From Sphingobacteriia bacterium (lineage in GTDB: Bacteria > Bacteroidota > Bacteroidia > Bacteroidales > UBA7960), in contig JAABRR010000009.1 of the NCBI GenBank assembly GCA_011390785.1, positions 87,266 to 151,265 on the forward strand: DNA of 64,000 nt, read 5' to 3'. The notes below the pieces were generated by a model. The model had not been told where the DNA came from and made no database searches. It saw only the letters and a program-made list of their open reading frames with translations. Below, in pieces: positions 53,581-62,527 of the stretch (positions within the stretch are counted from its first letter, which is position 1; each line of letters opens with the position of its first letter). Position numbers and translations under genes: made by a program.

Positions 53581-54513
53581 ATGATCTCCATCGTAACCCC
53601 CGTATATCGGGCCGATAAATTGCTTGCTGAATTGGTAGAAAGGGTATCTGCTGCTGTGGAACCTCTGGATCCGGAATACGAAATTATTCTGGTGGAAGAT
53701 CACAGTCCGGATGAGTCGTGGGGTGAAATTGTGGAGCTATCAAAAAAACATCCCCAGGTAAGGGGCTTGAAACTGAGCCGCAACTTTGGGCAGCACTATG
53801 CCATAACTGCCGGTTTGGATGCCGCGCGGGGTGAATGGATTGTTGTAATGGACTGCGACCTGCAGGATGTTCCTGAAGAAATCCCTGCCCTTTACAAAAA
53901 AGCACTCGAAGGTTATCACGTGGTGCAGGCACGGCGAGAAAACCGCCAGGATGGATTTCTGAAAAAGTTTTTCTCGCGTGGGTTCTATGGAATTCTCAGC
54001 TGGCTTACCGGCACAAAGCACGACCCGGCTATTGCCAACTTTGGCATTTATCACCGCAAAGTGGTTGATGCCATTTGCAGCATGCGCGAGAGCATCCGCT
54101 ATTTCCCAACCATGGTAAGATGGGTGGGCTTCAGAAAAACTACCATCAATGTTACCCACAGTACCCGCAAGGAAGGCAAGAGTAGCTATAATTACCGCAA
54201 ACTGATGTACCTGGCCATGGATATCATCCTGGCATACAGCGACAAACCCCTGCGAATGACAGTAAAACTGGGAGTATATATTAGTTTTACATCCTTTTTG
54301 TTTGCCATTTACGCGCTTGTTATGGCACTTACCGGGGGTTACCGGGTGCCAGGCTATGCCAGCCTGATCGTTTCCATCTGGTTTTTGAGCGGACTCATTA
54401 TCCTTATCCTTGGAATTGTAGGCCTATACCTGGGCAAAACCTTTGAAGGGGTGAAGAATCGCCCGGTTTATCTTGTGGAAGAACGGGTTGAAGCAGTGAA
54501 AACCAGGAACTAA
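53581..54513 (+). CDS. Glycosyltransferase family 2 with two C-terminal transmembrane helices
   Basis: The 310-residue enzyme has a GT-A domain: ISIVTPVYRADKLLAELVERV at the N-terminus, ILVEDHSPDESWGEI (donor binding), LSRNFGQHYAITAGLDAARGEWIVVMDCDLQD with the DxD (about 97-99). Two hydrophobic helices (about 232-262 and 265-290) and a short basic tail follow. This is the DPM/ArnC/GtrB layout of enzymes that load a sugar on polyprenyl phosphate, consistent with surface glycan assembly. The sugar is not known. The gene lies between degenerate DNA and GTGACGGGG repeats. Confidence 0.9.
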   Translation: MISIVTPVYRADKLLAELVERVSAAVEPLDPEYEIILVEDHSPDESWGEIVELSKKHPQVRGLKLSRNFGQHYAITAGLDAARGEWIVVMDCDLQDVPEEIPALYKKALEGYHVVQARRENRQDGFLKKFFSRGFYGILSWLTGTKHDPAIANFGIYHRKVVDAICSMRESIRYFPTMVRWVGFRKTTINVTHSTRKEGKSSYNYRKLMYLAMDIILAYSDKPLRMTVKLGVYISFTSFLFAIYALVMALTGGYRVPGYASLIVSIWFLSGLIILILGIVGLYLGKTFEGVKNRPVYLVEERVEAVKTRN

Positions 54514-54565
54514 AAATAGTTGATAGCCAGCAGTCAACAGTCGAAATTCAATGGATCAGACGAAT

Positions 54566-54694
54566 GTCACCCCGTGACTTTTGGTAATTAAATAAAACAG
54601 GGTTTGATGAAGAAAAATATTTTTTAATGCAGTCACGGGGCGACTGATTCGGGAACATGATCAGTGACGGGGTCACTGAAAGTGGCCCCGTCAC
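54566..54694. repeat. GTGACGGGG-family palindromic repeat cluster
   Basis: GTCACCCCGTGAC (54566-54578) pairs with GTCACGGGGCGAC (54632-54644), 12 of 13 matching. Directly after it GTGACGGGGTCACT (54664-54677) pairs with AGTGGCCCCGTCAC (54681-54694), with a 3-base loop. The GTGACGGGG core is shared with the hairpin at 41877-41907. Confidence 0.7.
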
Positions 54695-54755
54695 ATCACA
54701 AAACGCAAAATACTGAACGCTGAACGAAAATCTCTATTCATTAAATTTCGAAACA

Positions 54756-55496
54756 TTGATCAAACTATTAACATGGGATTCTGAGTTTTATGGTTTTCCC
54801 ACCGGACAGATTTTAATGGAAGACGCGCTCAAAGCCGGAGCAAATGGGCTTCTTACAGAATTGCAAAATCAGAATATAAGATTTCTTTATCTTTTTCATG
54901 ACCTTTCCATAAAGTCAGATACCAACGAGAAGTTGAAAATGCTTCAAACTATCGGTGCCCATTTGGTTGATACTAAGATCGTTTATGGCAAAGATCTTTC
55001 ATTAATCTCCAAAACCCGGCTTCCCGAAAATATTTCAGAATACACCCTGCCACAAGCAACTGATCGTCTCTACCAAATAGCTCTTGAGAGCGGCGTTTAT
55101 TCCCGTTTCCGGCTCGATCCGAATATTCCAACAGGCAGCTACGAACGAATGTATCGACTGTGGCTCGATAACAGCATAAACCGAAAAATTGCCGATCATG
55201 TAATAGTGTCAAAAGATGAAGCACAAATAGTAAATGGTATGGTAACTCTTTCTCTTAAAGATGAAAGCGCTGTTATTGGGCTTATTGCTGTTCATCCTGA
55301 TGGTCTTGGCAAGGGAATTGGCAGTCAACTAATGCAGGCTGCCGAACACTTTGCAGTTGGGGCAGGCAAAACTCACCTTACTGTAGCCACCCAAAAAGCC
55401 AATAAAGCTGCCTGCCGCTTTTACCAAAAGGCCGGATACACAGAAGATAGCAGGGTAGAAGTTTGGCATTGGTGGAGTTTAGGTAACAGGAAATAG
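54756..55496 (+). CDS. GNAT acetyltransferase, WecD/RffC-like
   Basis: The 246-residue protein starts at a TTG (54756). The conserved N-terminus (KLLTWDSEFYGFPTGQI) begins directly after it and no ATG is in place. The C-terminal half is a GNAT domain (DHVIVSKDEAQIVNGMVTLS..., AVHPDGLGKGIGSQLM for acetyl-CoA binding, ACRFYQKAGY). The N-terminal half with YSRFRLDPN matches dTDP-fucosamine (4-amino-4,6-dideoxygalactose) acetyltransferases. Its neighbour on the opposite strand is WecE-like, the aminotransferase that would make its substrate. Together they should make dTDP-Fuc4NAc or a similar sugar for a surface polysaccharide. Confidence 0.75.
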   Translation: MIKLLTWDSEFYGFPTGQILMEDALKAGANGLLTELQNQNIRFLYLFHDLSIKSDTNEKLKMLQTIGAHLVDTKIVYGKDLSLISKTRLPENISEYTLPQATDRLYQIALESGVYSRFRLDPNIPTGSYERMYRLWLDNSINRKIADHVIVSKDEAQIVNGMVTLSLKDESAVIGLIAVHPDGLGKGIGSQLMQAAEHFAVGAGKTHLTVATQKANKAACRFYQKAGYTEDSRVEVWHWWSLGNRK

Positions 55497-55546
55497 GAAA
55501 CGGGGAAATAGGGTAGGGGGAACAGCTATTTTACATTTCCCCATAA

Positions 55547-56710
55547 TCACACTCCAAAAAAACTCTTCACACTCGTAATCACCTTAGTTTGTAATTCAGT
55601 TGTAAGGTCATAGAAAAGGGGCAATCTCACAAGGCAATCACTATAATGGTCGGCCCAGGGAAGTTCATTGCCGTAATGCTTATCAGCATAATAAGGTGAC
55701 TTATGTAGGGAAAGGTAATGAAAGACGGATAGAATTCCATCTGCTTTCAGATGTTTAATGAAGCGGTCGCGGGTGTCGGCATTATCTAAAACCAGATAAA
55801 ACATATGGGCATTATTGGTAGCATACTCCGGAATTACCGGCAATTGTGCAAACCCTTTATCCATAAGCATATTTAATTCATTAGCATATCGCTTCCAAAT
55901 TGCCGTTCTCTGTTTCTGAATTTTATCCAGATTTTCAATTTGGGCATAAAGAAAGGCTGCAATTACTTCAGATGGCAGAAACGACGATCCCACATCAACC
56001 CAACCATATTTATCCACTTCTCCCCGCCAGAAAGCTGCCCGGTTGGTGCCTTTTTCCCAGATTATCTCTGCCCTTTTGATGAATTCAGGATCGTTGATCA
56101 CCAGCATACCACCTTCACCGGAAATTATGTTTTTGGTTTCGTGAAAAGAAAAAGCCGCAAAATGACCCATAGAACCAAGAGGCACTCTCTTTTGGATTGC
56201 CTCTTTTGATGAAGAAAGTTTTTTTAAAAAGAAAGAATCCACAGCCTGGGCTGCATCTTCTATAACATAAAGATTATATTGGGTTGCCAGAGCCATTATA
56301 GCATCCATATTGCAGGCCATACCAGCATAATGAACCGGTACAATGGCTTTTGTGCGTGTGCTTATCAGCTTTTCCAATCCGGCAACATCCATATTGGGAT
56401 GCCGGGGCCCACTATCGGCAAATACAAGTCTGGCACCCCGTAAAACAAAAGCATTGGCTGTACTTACAAAGGTATAGGATGGCAAAATTACTTCATCACC
56501 CGGCTTTATATCAATCAGAAGTGCGGCCATCTCCAAAGCATCGGTACATGATGTGGTAAGCAGGGTTTTCTCAAATCCATAGTGGTTCTCAAACCAGGCC
56601 TGACAACGCTTCGTGAAATCGCCATTGCCTGATATTTTGCCAGACTGAACCGCTTCTTGAATGTATTGAGTTTCTTTGCCGGTGAAGAAGGGTTTGTTGA
56701 AGGGTATCAT
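55547..56710 (-). CDS. wecE: dTDP-4-amino-4,6-dideoxygalactose transaminase (DegT/DnrJ family)
   Basis: The 387-residue aminotransferase has the DegT/DnrJ/EryC1 layout and matches WecE/RffA closely: IPFNKPFFTGKETQYIQEAV at the start, TTSCTDALEMAALL, LPSYTFVSTANAF, VIEDAAQAVDS, and FSFHETKNIISGEGGM with the PLP Lys193. It converts dTDP-4-keto-6-deoxyglucose to the 4-amino sugar using glutamate. It is convergent with the WecD-like acetyltransferase gene, 50 bases apart. Confidence 0.9.
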   Translation of the reverse strand: MIPFNKPFFTGKETQYIQEAVQSGKISGNGDFTKRCQAWFENHYGFEKTLLTTSCTDALEMAALLIDIKPGDEVILPSYTFVSTANAFVLRGARLVFADSGPRHPNMDVAGLEKLISTRTKAIVPVHYAGMACNMDAIMALATQYNLYVIEDAAQAVDSFFLKKLSSSKEAIQKRVPLGSMGHFAAFSFHETKNIISGEGGMLVINDPEFIKRAEIIWEKGTNRAAFWRGEVDKYGWVDVGSSFLPSEVIAAFLYAQIENLDKIQKQRTAIWKRYANELNMLMDKGFAQLPVIPEYATNNAHMFYLVLDNADTRDRFIKHLKADGILSVFHYLSLHKSPYYADKHYGNELPWADHYSDCLVRLPLFYDLTTELQTKVITSVKSFFGV

Positions 56711-56852
56711 ATTTTTGGGATTGGAGATTAGGGAATGGAGAGCTGATAGTGGGCATCTGGAAACAGATATTGGGAATGTTAAAACTGGGATAAGAGATAA
56801 GGAATGAAAAATATATGACTTGTATATTTCACGCTTCTCAATTCTATGATTT

Positions 56853-57041
56853 CTAAAACGGAACAGGCATAAAATCTTTTGTATTCGCGGTTTCCTTCAT
56901 CTGCTCGTCGGTTTCCTTCATACGTTCTTCGTTCTCCTTGAAAAGAAACCATACCTTATCAAAATTAAGCTTTTCGCTACCATATGAAGCGAGGGGTTCT
57001 TCAGCCCTGCTAATATCTTCATTTTTCTTCTTTGGTGCCAT
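56853..57041 (-). CDS. Small charged protein, probably a truncated remnant
   Basis: The 62-residue product is hydrophilic and helical with repeated ERMKETDEQMKET segments. These resemble the heptad-rich N-terminal region of PD-(D/E)XK nuclease-family proteins of the DUF3782 type, which normally continue for another 100-150 residues. Here the frame stops after NTKDFMPVPF and no nuclease domain follows. It may be a truncated gene or an independent small protein. Confidence 0.4.
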   Translation of the reverse strand: MAPKKKNEDISRAEEPLASYGSEKLNFDKVWFLFKENEERMKETDEQMKETANTKDFMPVPF

Positions 57042-57169
57042 TGTTTAATATTTTCTGCAAAAATACAACAATCGTATCATTTTTATTTCAGGAGACCAAA
57101 CCAAACGCCCACCTGACCCGTTTAAATAACTAAATTTGCCCAATTCAAAATATTTCAACCACTCAGCGG

Positions 57170-58516
57170 ATGCATCAACCCCATACAATTCCTCCTCTTC
57201 AGGCTTTATTAATTCGTAAATCGGTACATTTTTTTACAGGACTGGCTGTTTTTGGACTTACCTGGTTGGTTGATAAAGATATGCTTTTATGGCTTATTGT
57301 GGCTGGTTCAGTGTTTTCTTTTGCTACTTTCCGATATAAACGTTTTTACCTGCTGCATCAAACTACCGATGCCAGTCTGGGCACCCTATTTTACCCGATA
57401 GGCATTCTATCTTCCTTTATCATTCTCTACGATTTGCCCTACAACTATTTCCGTCTCACATTGCTCATTCTTACCATTGCTGATACTGTTGCCAGTCTTA
57501 CCGGGAGAATCATCAACGGTAATGGCTGGTTTCGTATTATGCATGATTACAAGAGTATGCATGGTATTTCTGGCTATGTGATCATCACATTGATATTATC
57601 TCTTGTTTTTCTTCCTTTGGAGATAATCGTAAATCCGTGGTTTATGTTCTCTTTTGTTTTGCTGGCAGCCCTTTTTGAGGTGATTTCATGGCGTGGTTCA
57701 GATAATCTAACTATTACGCTGGGGTTGGCTGTGTTTTTCTATCTGGGGCATACCAATCAACTCGATTACCTCTATTTATCTTTTGTACTGGGGTTTATGT
57801 CGGTAGGAGGATTGTTGTTGTATCATAGCAAAGTGCTTACCCGGTATGGTAGCCTTGCAGCCTGGATTTTAGGCATTTATCTGTTGCTTACCGGTGGATG
57901 GAGATGGGTTGTTCCGGTTCTTGTTTTTTTCATTACTTCGGTTATTTTCACTAAAATCCGGGCAGCTATTCGTGAGAAGAAGAAAAAGAAAACCGAAGGA
58001 GGACGAAATGCCTGGCAGGTGACAGCCAATATTTTGTGGGCTGTGCTCAGTACAGTCGGATTTTTGATAACCAAAAATGATTTCTTCCTGCTCCTTTTTA
58101 TTGGCTACGTGGCAGCGGTTACCGCTGATACATGGGCCAGTGAGATTGGCCCTCTTTTTAATCGTAAAAGCTTTTCCATAGCCGACTGGAAAATGCATGA
58201 AGCCGGGTTTACCGGTGGTATATCTTTTGCCGGCACCCTTGCAGCCCTGGTGGCTTCATTCATTGTTGCTGCCACCTCCTACATTCTACTTTTTGGTGTA
58301 TGGAATATTTTTGAAATTTCAGCACTAACTTTGGCAGCCTTTCTGGCATGCTTTGCCGATACTTTTCTGGGCGCTTTTTTAGAGAACCGATTGCTGGAAA
58401 TGCCTCGTTTTAAAAACAGTATAAACCCCGAAGCCATAACCCCCAACGATATAGTTAATCTTGGAGGTTCCTTAACAGCGGGGCTTTTTTACTGGGTTAT
58501 TACCCTGATCATGTGA
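57170..58516 (+). CDS. Fused VTE5-like (prenyl alcohol kinase) and VTE6-like/DUF92 (prenyl-phosphate kinase) membrane protein
   Basis: The 448-residue protein has about 13 hydrophobic helices and two domains. Residues about 15-235 resemble the CTP-transferase/phytol-kinase group: ADTVASLTG (104-112) with Asp105, and DYKSMHG (126-132), the KS motif of VTE5/dolichol kinases. Residues about 280-448 resemble DUF92/VTE6: VTADTWASEIGPL (318-330), FTGGISFAGTLAAL (347-360), CFADTFLGAFLENR (394-407) and NPEAITPNDIVNLGG. In plants and cyanobacteria VTE5 phosphorylates phytol and VTE6 phosphorylates phytyl phosphate to the diphosphate. This bacterium is unlikely to contain chlorophyll phytol, so farnesol, geranylgeraniol or diet-derived prenyl alcohols are more likely substrates. 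It is convergent with menA, 26 bases apart. Confidence 0.75.
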   Translation: MHQPHTIPPLQALLIRKSVHFFTGLAVFGLTWLVDKDMLLWLIVAGSVFSFATFRYKRFYLLHQTTDASLGTLFYPIGILSSFIILYDLPYNYFRLTLLILTIADTVASLTGRIINGNGWFRIMHDYKSMHGISGYVIITLILSLVFLPLEIIVNPWFMFSFVLLAALFEVISWRGSDNLTITLGLAVFFYLGHTNQLDYLYLSFVLGFMSVGGLLLYHSKVLTRYGSLAAWILGIYLLLTGGWRWVVPVLVFFITSVIFTKIRAAIREKKKKKTEGGRNAWQVTANILWAVLSTVGFLITKNDFFLLLFIGYVAAVTADTWASEIGPLFNRKSFSIADWKMHEAGFTGGISFAGTLAALVASFIVAATSYILLFGVWNIFEISALTLAAFLACFADTFLGAFLENRLLEMPRFKNSINPEAITPNDIVNLGGSLTAGLFYWVITLIM

Positions 58517-58542
58517 TTTGGATCAGGAAGAGTTGATAATCC

Positions 58543-59466
58543 TTATATCACATAAATTATAAATCCAATAATCAACAAAAGGGAAAACGACACATGGGTA
58601 AGAACAGTAAATTTTGCTCCTTCTTTCATTTTGTCGGCATCAGCATGGTGCTTTAAGATGATTCCCATCCCTTTGGGAAATATAAGAAGGTAAGGGATCA
58701 GGGGCAACAGAAACACCCAGCTTTTACCGGGGTATGTTGCAAACATTGATACCATAGTGGCAACAATACCCAGTTGAACAAACAGATAGAGAACCGATGT
58801 AAATTGCGTTCCCATGCGCGATGCAACACCATGCTTTCCCCCTTTTCGGTCAGCATCCAGATCGATTAACTGGCCTGCCAGCAAAATAGAGAGTGTGCTC
58901 AATCCGGTGGCAGGCATAAGGATCAACACTTGCTGGTGAAACAGTAATCCCTGGCCCACTGCCGCAATAAGAATAGCCATGGGGCCGAAAGCAAACCAAA
59001 CGGAGAATTCGCCTAACCCACGATAAGCCAGTTTAAATGGTGGTGCCGTGTAATACTTGCTGAAAAAGGCTGATAAAAGATACAAGCCCCATAACCAGGG
59101 CCACAATTCTCTGTCAATCAAAGGTGTTAAAGCAATTGTACCCACTAGTGCCATAACTAGACCAATGCGGGCCAGCATATACATTTTGGGCATTAACTCA
59201 GGATTGTCGAGCAACACACCCGACCCGCCACTGTTTTCATTGCGATGAACGTTTACTTTGTCGGTGCCTTGAATAGTATCGTAGATATCGTTATACACAT
59301 TGGTGGCTACATGCAGACCTATTCCAATGAAAATAACAATGATAAACTGAAGCACATCCAACGACCCGTTGATGCTTACAGCCAGTAAAGTACCAGCCAC
59401 CAAAGGGGCTATGATTGAACTGAGGAACTGTGCCCTCACCATTTTTGCAATGCTGGGTTTTGCCAT
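58543..59466 (-). CDS. menA: 1,4-dihydroxy-2-naphthoate polyprenyltransferase (UbiA family)
   Basis: MenA attaches a polyprenyl chain to dihydroxynaphthoate, making demethylmenaquinone. The 307-residue protein has about eight membrane helices and the two Asp-rich motifs: NVYNDIYD (57-64) and QLIDLDADRKGGKHG (199-213). The neighbouring prenyl-kinase fusion could supply prenyl diphosphate directly. A UbiA enzyme with another aromatic acceptor is possible, but MenA is the most likely. It is the only gene of its unit. Confidence 0.85.
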   Translation of the reverse strand: MAKPSIAKMVRAQFLSSIIAPLVAGTLLAVSINGSLDVLQFIIVIFIGIGLHVATNVYNDIYDTIQGTDKVNVHRNENSGGSGVLLDNPELMPKMYMLARIGLVMALVGTIALTPLIDRELWPWLWGLYLLSAFFSKYYTAPPFKLAYRGLGEFSVWFAFGPMAILIAAVGQGLLFHQQVLILMPATGLSTLSILLAGQLIDLDADRKGGKHGVASRMGTQFTSVLYLFVQLGIVATMVSMFATYPGKSWVFLLPLIPYLLIFPKGMGIILKHHADADKMKEGAKFTVLTHVSFSLLLIIGFIIYVI

Positions 59467-59697
59467 ATCTTTATGTTTTTAAGTTAAATATGACAAAACA
59501 ACAGCCTGAGTCTCAAATTGTTTTTTTATTGGTAATGATGACCTTATAACTAATCATTCAAAATTGAGCTTTTTCCCAACAGTAGTTCAATAGCTAATTA
59601 TTAACCCGGAAGATTAATGCTTGAATGAATTATTCTAATAAGTATCTTTTGAAAATGCTGATTCAAATGTGTAATTTCGTAGGGTAAAATTCCTGAT

Positions 59698-61656
59698 ATG
59701 ATCAAACCCGAAACCATTGACAAAATCTTTGATTCTGCCCGCATTGAAGAGGTTGTGGGAGATTTTGTTACCCTTAAACGTCGTGGGGTTAACATGCTGG
59801 GGTTGTGTCCGTTTCACAATGAGAAAACACCATCATTTACTGTTTCACCGGCCAAGGGAATTTTTAAGTGTTTTGGATGTGGAAAGGGGGGCAATTCGGT
59901 AAATTTTATTATGGAACATGAGCATTTCACCTATCCGGAAGCGCTCAAATATCTGGCAAACAAATATAGCATAGAAATAGAAGAAGAAGAGCCCACTCCT
60001 GAGCAAAAGGAAGCTATGGATGAAAAGGAAAGCCTTTTTAATCTTACAGCATTTGCGCAAAAGCATTTTGAAGAAACTATGCATAACACTGAAGAAGGGA
60101 AGGCTGTTGGACTAAGCTATTTTAAGGAAAGAGATTTTACTACTGAAACCATTAAGAAGTTTGGGTTAGGATATAGTCTGAACTCATGGGATGATTTTAC
60201 ATCAAAAGCACTTGAAAACGCATACAGCAAGGAATTGCTCGAAAAAAGCAGCCTTGTTCGTACCAAAGACCAGAAAACCTACGATACTTTCCGGGGTAGG
60301 GTAACTTTTCCTATTCACAATCTTTCGGGGCGGGTACTGGGTTTTGGAGCAAGAATACTAACTCAGGATAAAACCAAACCCAAATACATAAATACGGCAG
60401 AATCTGAAATATATCACAAGGGCAAGGTGCTCTATGGATTGTATTTTGCCAAAAGTGCCATCGTAAAAGAAGATAATTGCTACCTTACAGAAGGCTATAC
60501 CGATGTAATATCTCTCCATCAGGCAGGCATTGAAAACGTTATTGCCTCTTCGGGCACATCGCTCACCATCGACCAGATTAAACTTATCAGGCGCTATACC
60601 GAAAATATTACTCTCTTGTTTGATGGTGATCCTGCTGGTATAAAAGCTGCTTTCAGGGGGATAGACATGATTCTGGAGGAGGGGATGAATGTAAAAATTG
60701 TGCTGTTCCCCGAGGGTGAAGACCCCGATTCTTATGCCCGCAACTACCGACCCATAGAAGTAAAGGAGTTTATTGAAGGGAATGCCCGCGATTTTTTAAC
60801 GTTCAAAACAAGCCTGTTGCTCGATGAAACGCAAAATGATCCTATCAAAAAGGCTGCTTTGATAAAGGAGATCGCACTGAGTATCTCCCGCATCCCTGAA
60901 CCCATTGCAAGAGCCTTGTATGTGCAGAAAAGCAGCGATCTTTTACAGATCGACGAGAATCTTCTCATGGCAGAAGTGAATAAACAGCGTCGAAACAGGT
61001 CAAGGGAACTAACTCCTGATCCTTCGGCAACCCAACAGCAGGAGTGGGTAACCCCTGAATCTATCCCCTTTGAACAAACTCCTGCCAAAGGAAGCTCTCC
61101 CGTAAATTACCAGGAAAAAGAAATTATAAGGTCACTGCTGCTATACCCATCTAAAGAAATATCATTTGCGGTTTTGGATGAGAATAACCAGGAAGTTTCT
61201 CAAGAAATCCTCGTGGCAGACTACCTCATAAATGATATTGTAAATGATGATATTATTTTTGAGAATAATCTATATCAAAAAATTTTTAATGAAATAAAAG
61301 ATGCCCGCGACAAAGATATGATGCTTGACGAGCAATATTTCTTTTCTCATCAAGACCCTGAGATCAGCAAAATTGCCATTGATATGTTAACTTCTCCCTA
61401 TCTGTTAAGCAATCAATGGGAAGATAAACATAAGATCTATGTTAAAAAGGAGGAAGATGATGTAAAAAAGAATGTAGTAGAGATTTTGTATGCCTTTAAA
61501 TTGAGAAAACTTGAAAAGATTATTTTTGAGAATAAGGAAATGCTGAAATTGGAATTGTCAGAAGATGAAATGTTAATGAAAATAGAGAAGGTTCGTAATC
61601 TTGAGAATATAAAATCTCTTTTGGGGAGAGAACTTAGTCGTATTATTATTCAATAG
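59698..61656 (+). CDS. dnaG: DNA primase
   Basis: DnaG makes RNA primers for replication. The 652-residue protein has the CHC2 zinc finger (Cys37, His40, Cys58, Cys61 in LCPFHNEKTPS...IFKCFGCGKGGN), the RNA polymerase domain with toprim motifs EGYTDVISL (about 266-274) and LLFDGDPAG (about 302-310), and a C-terminal DnaB-interacting helical domain (from about 430). It is followed after 38 bases by a patatin-like gene in the same direction. Confidence 0.97.
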   Translation: MIKPETIDKIFDSARIEEVVGDFVTLKRRGVNMLGLCPFHNEKTPSFTVSPAKGIFKCFGCGKGGNSVNFIMEHEHFTYPEALKYLANKYSIEIEEEEPTPEQKEAMDEKESLFNLTAFAQKHFEETMHNTEEGKAVGLSYFKERDFTTETIKKFGLGYSLNSWDDFTSKALENAYSKELLEKSSLVRTKDQKTYDTFRGRVTFPIHNLSGRVLGFGARILTQDKTKPKYINTAESEIYHKGKVLYGLYFAKSAIVKEDNCYLTEGYTDVISLHQAGIENVIASSGTSLTIDQIKLIRRYTENITLLFDGDPAGIKAAFRGIDMILEEGMNVKIVLFPEGEDPDSYARNYRPIEVKEFIEGNARDFLTFKTSLLLDETQNDPIKKAALIKEIALSISRIPEPIARALYVQKSSDLLQIDENLLMAEVNKQRRNRSRELTPDPSATQQQEWVTPESIPFEQTPAKGSSPVNYQEKEIIRSLLLYPSKEISFAVLDENNQEVSQEILVADYLINDIVNDDIIFENNLYQKIFNEIKDARDKDMMLDEQYFFSHQDPEISKIAIDMLTSPYLLSNQWEDKHKIYVKKEEDDVKKNVVEILYAFKLRKLEKIIFENKEMLKLELSEDEMLMKIEKVRNLENIKSLLGRELSRIIIQ

Positions 61657-61694
61657 ATGTAAAGGCTTTCAACCATCATAATAAAACAGAAGAT

Positions 61695-62507
61695 ATGTTT
61701 GATTTTTTGAGAAAAAAGAAAGACTCTGATGAGCATTACGAATATGGCATCGTTCTGAGTGGCGGGGGAACCCGTGGATTTGCCCACCTTGGAGTGTTAA
61801 AGGCAATGGATGAAGAAAATATAAAGCCGGGTATTATCAGTGGTGTAAGTGCCGGTTCCATTGCCGGTGCTTTGTATGCAGACGGAATGACTCCAGAGGA
61901 GATACTCGAAGCTCTTACATCCCAAAAGATCTTTCAATATCTCGATTTTACCATCCCCAAAACCGGATTGGTAAAAATGACCGGGTTCGAAAAGTTGCTG
62001 AATAAGTACCTGAAAGCTAAAAATTTTGAAGACCTGAACATCCCACTCAAGGTTTTTGCTGTAAATATCAATACGGCTGAATACAAATGCTTCGATTCTG
62101 GTCCGTTGGCGCAGGCGATAAAGGCATCATCATCTATACCTGTTTTGTTTCCTCCGGTTCAAATTGGCGACGATTATTACTGTGATGGGGGTGTTGTTAA
62201 TAATTTCCCGGTAGAACCTTTAATCGATACATGTGATTATATTATTGGAGTGAATGTAAATCCGCTGGGAAATCGCGGTAAACTGGATAATCTGAAAAAA
62301 ATTGCTGAAAGGACCTTCCAGCTGACCATCCGCACGCATACGCTACAAAGGAAGAAATTCTGCCACCTGTATATCGAACCCGAAAGTATAGGCGATTACG
62401 GTGTACTGGATCTTTCGGGCGGAAAAGATATTTTCGAAAAAGGATATATAGCTGCCAAAAAAGCCCTGGCCGAAACTGACTGGAAAACCAAAAAAGAGTC
62501 TGCCTGA
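61695..62507 (+). CDS. Patatin-like phospholipase family protein
   Basis: The 270-residue hydrolase has the Ser-Asp dyad. The oxyanion loop is SGGGTRGFAHLG (22-33), the nucleophile motif is GVSAG with Ser52, and the catalytic Asp164 lies in DGGVVNNFP. Such enzymes cleave phospholipid or other acyl ester bonds. No signal peptide is visible, so it is probably cytosolic or membrane-associated. It is 38 bases after dnaG and convergent with the MFS gene, 20 bases apart. Confidence 0.93.
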   Translation: MFDFLRKKKDSDEHYEYGIVLSGGGTRGFAHLGVLKAMDEENIKPGIISGVSAGSIAGALYADGMTPEEILEALTSQKIFQYLDFTIPKTGLVKMTGFEKLLNKYLKAKNFEDLNIPLKVFAVNINTAEYKCFDSGPLAQAIKASSSIPVLFPPVQIGDDYYCDGGVVNNFPVEPLIDTCDYIIGVNVNPLGNRGKLDNLKKIAERTFQLTIRTHTLQRKKFCHLYIEPESIGDYGVLDLSGGKDIFEKGYIAAKKALAETDWKTKKESA

Positions 62508-62527
62508 AAAAGCAAATTTTCTCTTTT

